The notes under the pieces are model-generated. The model was not told the DNA's origin. It was given only the letters and a program-made list of their open reading frames with translations, and searched no databases. From assembly GCF_963576545.1 (NCBI RefSeq), contig NC_083656.1:9820346-9884345 (forward strand): a stretch of 64,000 nucleotides of DNA. Direction: 5' to 3'. Of the stretch, positions 59,715 through 64,000 are shown one piece after another. Numbering within the stretch: the first letter of the stretch is position 1; the number at the start of each line of letters is the position of its first letter. The DNA comes from Limanda limanda (taxonomy: Eukaryota; Chordata; Actinopteri; Pleuronectiformes; Pleuronectidae). The position numbers and the translations under genes are program-made.

Positions 59715-62640
59715 TATTCAAGGTACAGTCGGAAGAGGTATGTTTTTAGTTTTCGACGAAAGATGTGTAAACTTTCAGATGTCCGGATGTCGAGTGGGAG
59801 CTCATTCCACCATTTAGGAGCTAGGACAGCAAACAGTCGTGATTTTGATGAGTGTTTAGCTCGCAGTGAAGGAGGAACGAGTCGTTTAGCTGAAGCAGAG
59901 CGGAGAGAACGTGCTGGTGTGTAGTGTTTGACCATGTCCTGGATGTAAACTGGACCTGATCTGTTTACAGCATGGTATGCGAGTACTAGTGTTTTGAACC
60001 GGATGCGGGCAGTCACTGGTAGCCAGTGTAGGGAGCGGAGGAGCGGAGTAGTGCGAGTGAATTTAGGTTGGTTAAAAACCAGTCGAGCTGCTGCATTCTG
60101 GATGAGCTGCAAAGGTCGGATGGCAGTAGCAGGTAGACCTGCCAGGAGGGAGTTACAGTAGTCGAGGCGTGAGATGACCAGGGCCTGGACCAGAACCTGC
60201 ACCGCCTTCTGAGTGAGAAGGGGGCGTATTCTCCGGATGTTGTAAAGCATGAATCTACAGGACCGCGTTGTTGCAGCAATGTTGGCAGAAAGGGAGAGTT
60301 GGCAGTCGAGTGTCACACCCAGGTTCCTAGCAGTCTGAGTGGGGGTCAGCACGGAGTTGTCAAAGTTAATAGTCAGGTCATGGGTGGGAGAGTTTGTCCC
60401 TGGAAGGAAAAGTATTTCAGTCTTGTCAAGATTAATCTTCAGGTGGTGAGCGGTCATCCACTGAGAGATGTCAGTCAGACAGGCAGAGATTCGAGCTGCT
60501 ACCTGTGTTTCTGATCGGGGAAAAGACAGGATTAGTTGGGTGTCATCAGCATAGCTATGGTAGGAAAAGCCATGTGAGTGAATGACAGAGCCGAGAGTGT
60601 TGGTGTACAAAGAAAAGAGGAGAGGACCCAGGACCGAACCTTGAGGGACCCCAGTAGTGAGAGGACAAGGTTCAGAAACAGATCCTCTCCAAGTTACCCG
60701 ATAAGTGCGTTCGTTGAGGTAGGAAGAGAGCAGGGAGAGGGCAGAGCCTGAGATACCCAGGTCCTGAAGGGATGAGATCAGGATCTGGTGGTTCACTGTG
60801 TCAAATGCAGCAGAGAGGTCTAGAAGGATAAGGACAGAGGAGAGAGAATCTGCTCTAGCAGTGTGAAGCTGCTCAGAGACAGCAAGGAGGGCAGTCTCAG
60901 TTGAGTGACCTGCCTTGAAGCCAGACTGGCGAGGGTCAAGAAGATTATTGTGGTTCAGATAGGAGGAGAGTTGATTAAAGATTGCACGCTCGAGAGTTTT
61001 GGAAACAAAGGGAAGAAGAGAGACAGGTCTGTAGTTATTTACTGCAGACGGGTCGAGGGTGGGTTTCTTCAGGAGAGGATTTACTCTTGCCTCCTTCAGA
61101 GAATTAGGGAAACAGCCATTTGAGAGGGAAGTGTTGATAAGATGAGTAAGAAAAGGAAGAAGGTCAGGAGCAATAGACTGGAGAATGTGAGAAGGGATGG
61201 GGTCAAGGGGGCAGGTGGTCGGGCGGGCAGAGGTTACCAAGGTCAGAACTTGATTGGGAGACAGAGGGGTGAAAGAGGAGAGCGAAGGGGATGAAGATGA
61301 AGTTGATGGAGGTGTGGTTCTAGAAGGAGGATCAGAAAAAGAAGATCGTATGTCATCAATCTTTTTTGTAAAGTAGTTGACAAAGTGGCTTGGTAGAAGG
61401 GAGGAGGGAGGAGGGGGACTGGGGGGGTCGAGGAGGTTTGAAAAGATGGAGAAGAGTTTTTTGGGGTTAGAAAATGAGGATTGAATAGTAGTTTGGTAAA
61501 AAGTGCTTTTGGCTGTGGAGATAGAGGCAGAAAAAGAGGAGAGAAGAGACTGATAGGCGAGCAGGTCGTCCAGGTGTTTAGATTTCCGCCATTTCCTTTC
61601 TGATGCTCGCATAGTGGCTCTGTCGGCACGCACCGAGTCAGTCAACCACGGAGCTGGGGAGGACTGGCGGACCTGTCGTGACATAAGAGGGCAGAGAGAG
61701 TCAAGAGAGGAGGACAGAGTAGAAAGGAGAATGTCTGTGGCAGAGTTAGGATGCATGAGTGAGAAGGAGTCAGTGGAAGGGAGAGCTGACAAAACACGGG
61801 ATGCTAGAGAGGCAGGAGAGAGGGAACAAATGTTGCGACGGACAGGTACAGACTCTGTTGATGTGGTAGGGTTGTTGTTTTGAGACAGTGGGAGAGAGTA
61901 GGAGATAAAGAAGTGGTCGGAGACGTGAAGTGGAGTTACAGTGAGGTTAGATGTTGAGCATTTCCTGGTGAAAATATAGTCAAGGTGGTTACCGGCTTTG
62001 TGAGTAGGAGGGGAAGGACTGAGTGAGAGAGCAAAAGAAGACATTAAAAGTAAAAGATCAGATGACTTGTCTGTCTGGATGTTAAAGTCACCCAGGAGGA
62101 TGAGTGCAGGGCCGTTTTCTGGGAAGTTTGAAAGGAGAGTGTCTAATTCCTCCAAGAAATCTCCCAAAGAACCTGGTGGACGGTAGAGAACAACAATAGT
62201 TAATTGTACCGGATGAGAAACTGTCACAGCATGAAATTCAAAAGACGTTGGGGTAAAAAGTGGAAGCGAGTAGAGAGAAGAGGACCATTTGCGGGAAATT
62301 AGTAAACCTGTGCCACCACCCCTACCAGTGGGTCTGGGTGTGTGGGTGAAGGAGAAGGCCGAGGAGAGAGCAGCTGGGGTGGAGGTGTGGTCCGGTGTGA
62401 TCCAAGTCTCAGTGAGAGCAAGGAAGTCAAGCGATTGCTGTGTAGCAAAGCCCGAGATGAAGTCTGCCTTGCGGGTAGCTGACTGGCAGTTCCATAGGCC
62501 CCCTGTGACAAGGGTCAGTAATGCACCTCTTTGTGGTGGGGATATAGTGATCAGTGTGTCCATCCATTGAACCGTTGTTCTTTTGTTTCCGGAGCAGAAC
62601 TCGCAAAACCATTTGGAACTTTTTACAAAACCTTGCAATT
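59474..62640 (-). mobile_element. L2-clade non-LTR retrotransposon (LINE), probably 5'-truncated
   Basis: On the minus strand the element carries a long endonuclease/reverse-transcriptase frame, a stop at 59716-59714, a 30-base A tract, about 180 bases of 3' UTR and a tail of AATGT repeats at 59474-59497. Just before the tail is the motif GTAAGTCGCTTTGGATAAAA plus GCGTCAGCTAAATGA, the conserved 3' stem-loop of fish L2/Maui elements that is also shared by L2-mobilised SINEs. I see no ORF1 upstream and no convincing target-site duplication. The element sits inside dock1 intron 1 in antisense orientation. Confidence 0.93.
59714..62563 (-). CDS. LINE ORF2-type protein: apurinic endonuclease plus reverse transcriptase
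   Basis: 949 uninterrupted codons from the first ATG (MDTLITISPP); the frame stays open to 62638. Endonuclease motifs in order, numbered from that ATG: LWNCQSATRK (about 23-32), ALTETW (49-54), GRGGGTGLLI, LLGDFNI (156-162), HLDYIF and SDHF (215-218). Reverse-transcriptase motifs follow: NNYRPVSLLPFVSKTLE, LILLDLSAAFDTVNH, TTGVPQGSVLGPLLFSLY and SYADDTQLIL, with the catalytic YADD near 671-674. The C-terminal region includes RNLGVTLD, CRFMLYNIRRI and SRLDYCNSLLAGLP, then LAPKWWNELPLDIR, typical of the L2/CR1 group. The protein would nick target DNA and copy its RNA by target-primed reverse transcription. No frameshift or stop is seen, so all visible catalytic residues are intact. Any ORF1 product is absent. 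Confidence 0.93.
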
Positions 62641-64000
62641 ATGATAATCAGTTAGTGAAGTCGTGCCTTTTGAAAATAAAAAACATAGGCTACATACTTA
62701 CTACTACGTTTTCTTTTTTCAACAGCGTTTTAAAATTAAGCGATTGCTGTACACAAGAGCGTTTGAGGTCAGTATCAGTAATAATCTCACAGACATGAAA
62801 ATACACATCATGTGACCATTCATGCACATGTGCATGCTTTGCTGGTATAAACAGGAAGCAGAATACACACAATCCATCACTAAAACAGGTCCAGCAGTGT
62901 TTTTTTAAAACTGTCCATATGAAGTGCTCTATAACTCTTGGGTAGTGTGGGCACTGGGTGTAAATGTACCAACAGTGATGCGTTTGAGTCCTGTCCTCAG
63001 TCCCAGTCTCTGCAGAGACCGGATGTTGTGGCTGGACAGGGCACTTGTCATCTACCTGCTTTGAGACATGACAGGATTTTCCAGCCTGCCTGGCTGAGAG
63101 TTGCCTCATGCTTCGCTCTGCCTTCCCTCCTGGAGAATCCTCTCATCAGGGATTTCCTGGCTGGCTCTCTGTGCGGGCTCACAGCCTACGGGAGAATTCA
63201 TACAAAACATCAAGAGGCTCAGTCTCTTTCCAGTGAGCAATTTCCACGCACTTGCCTTTCCTCCCTTTTTCCCACCCCCTCCTTTATCAGCGTTTTCTCA
63301 TCTGAGTGTAATGATATGTTATACTCGGTGTGAATTAGTGCAGATTATTAGTGAGCCCAAAGTGTAGAATTACAATCAGTCCAGTGTTTAGATGAGGCTG
63401 CTTATAATTGTGGAGAGGGCGTAGTCGTGCACTGGCTGAGTGGAATAGTCTGTAATCAGATTCCTCACTCTTTTCCTCTGATGATAATGTTCCCAGAGTT
63501 TGCACAACCTTATGCAAGAGGTTACGAGTGGTAATGAGCTCTTGGCGCATAATGCCGCTGTTTATCCCGTTTGCATGCCACACTCCAGGGAGACTGGTCC
63601 ACTTCCTCAACCCCTTTTTGTCTTCTTCCTCTGATGGATTTTGTGTCCCTCGCTGCTCCCTAATTGACATCGGTTGAGTCTTGGGTATGCAAATTCGACT
63701 TTATGACTAATCGTAACTGCCATTCAACCCCCCCCAGTGACCAGAGCCACTCTGGTTCTTGTGATACACTGCACCATCATCCCCATCACATGTCGGGGTT
63801 GTGTTTGATGGGTGTCATTTAGTGAGCATCTTCACGAGTCGGCGTTTTGTGTTCAATGCGTAATTGCACCTCTCGCCATGTGAGAATTTCTGCGGTTCTC
63901 TGAGCTCCCATTAGTTTGAAATGAAACCTCATGAAATTGGCAGCGATCACAGAGACGGTTTATATTTCTCATTTTCTGATGAATTATGAGACTTTATGTC
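62641..64000. other. dock1 intron 1, right part
   Basis: No exon is supported. The sequence upstream of the LINE is unremarkable until about 63700. From 63770 to the window edge it is rich in short TAAT/ATTA and AATTAG-type words without simple repeats, which is compatible with conserved non-coding DNA but unproven. Confidence 0.5.

Noticed and set aside
62299..62511. Additional short frames within the LINE region
   Set aside because: They overlap the 949-codon endonuclease/reverse-transcriptase frame in other phases and show no motifs.

Overview
The window is vertebrate genomic DNA, almost certainly from a ray-finned (teleost) fish. The evidence is small exons with GT/AG introns, abundant (CA)n/(GT)n microsatellites, hAT-type MITEs, a fish L2-type LINE with the characteristic 3' stem-loop tail, and several interspersed repeats that I recognise as common in teleosts. 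Most open frames in the window are chance frames in introns, intergenic DNA or microsatellites. The real coding content is three host genes and one LINE.

Layout: (1) 12158-26882, minus strand: the first three coding exons of an ADAM12-like gene (signal peptide and start of the prodomain). The rest of the gene lies beyond the left edge, so bases 1-12157 are its intron 3. (2) 30598-43707, minus strand: a complete C10orf90/FATS orthologue that I could assemble into ten coding exons with fully consistent splice phases. It gives 2736 nt, 911 codons plus stop, and ends in an ALMS motif. (3) 46708-46750, plus strand: the first coding exon of DOCK1, with a GC-rich leader; everything to the right is DOCK1 intron 1. 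(4) 59474-62640, minus strand, inside that intron: an L2-clade LINE with an uninterrupted endonuclease plus reverse-transcriptase frame. From established knowledge, human 10q26.2 carries ADAM12, C10orf90 and DOCK1 as neighbours with the same relative orientations, and this independently supports all three calls.

The three genes are neighbours by descent, not an operon. ADAM12 encodes a membrane metalloprotease. C10orf90 encodes a poorly understood ALMS-motif protein linked in the literature to p53 ubiquitination and the centrosome/cytoskeleton. DOCK1 encodes a Rac guanine-nucleotide exchange factor. C10orf90 and DOCK1 are divergently transcribed, with start codons 3.0 kb apart.

The remaining DNA holds transposon relics, notably a 720-bp hAT MITE with an intact 8-bp target-site duplication at 24506-25241, plus microsatellites, a few CTCF-like motifs and some stretches that look like conserved non-coding elements. 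I do not see a novel multi-gene system here. The most useful observations are the reconstructed C10orf90 gene with its internal repeats and tandem splice acceptor, the intact LINE frame and the datable MITE insertion.
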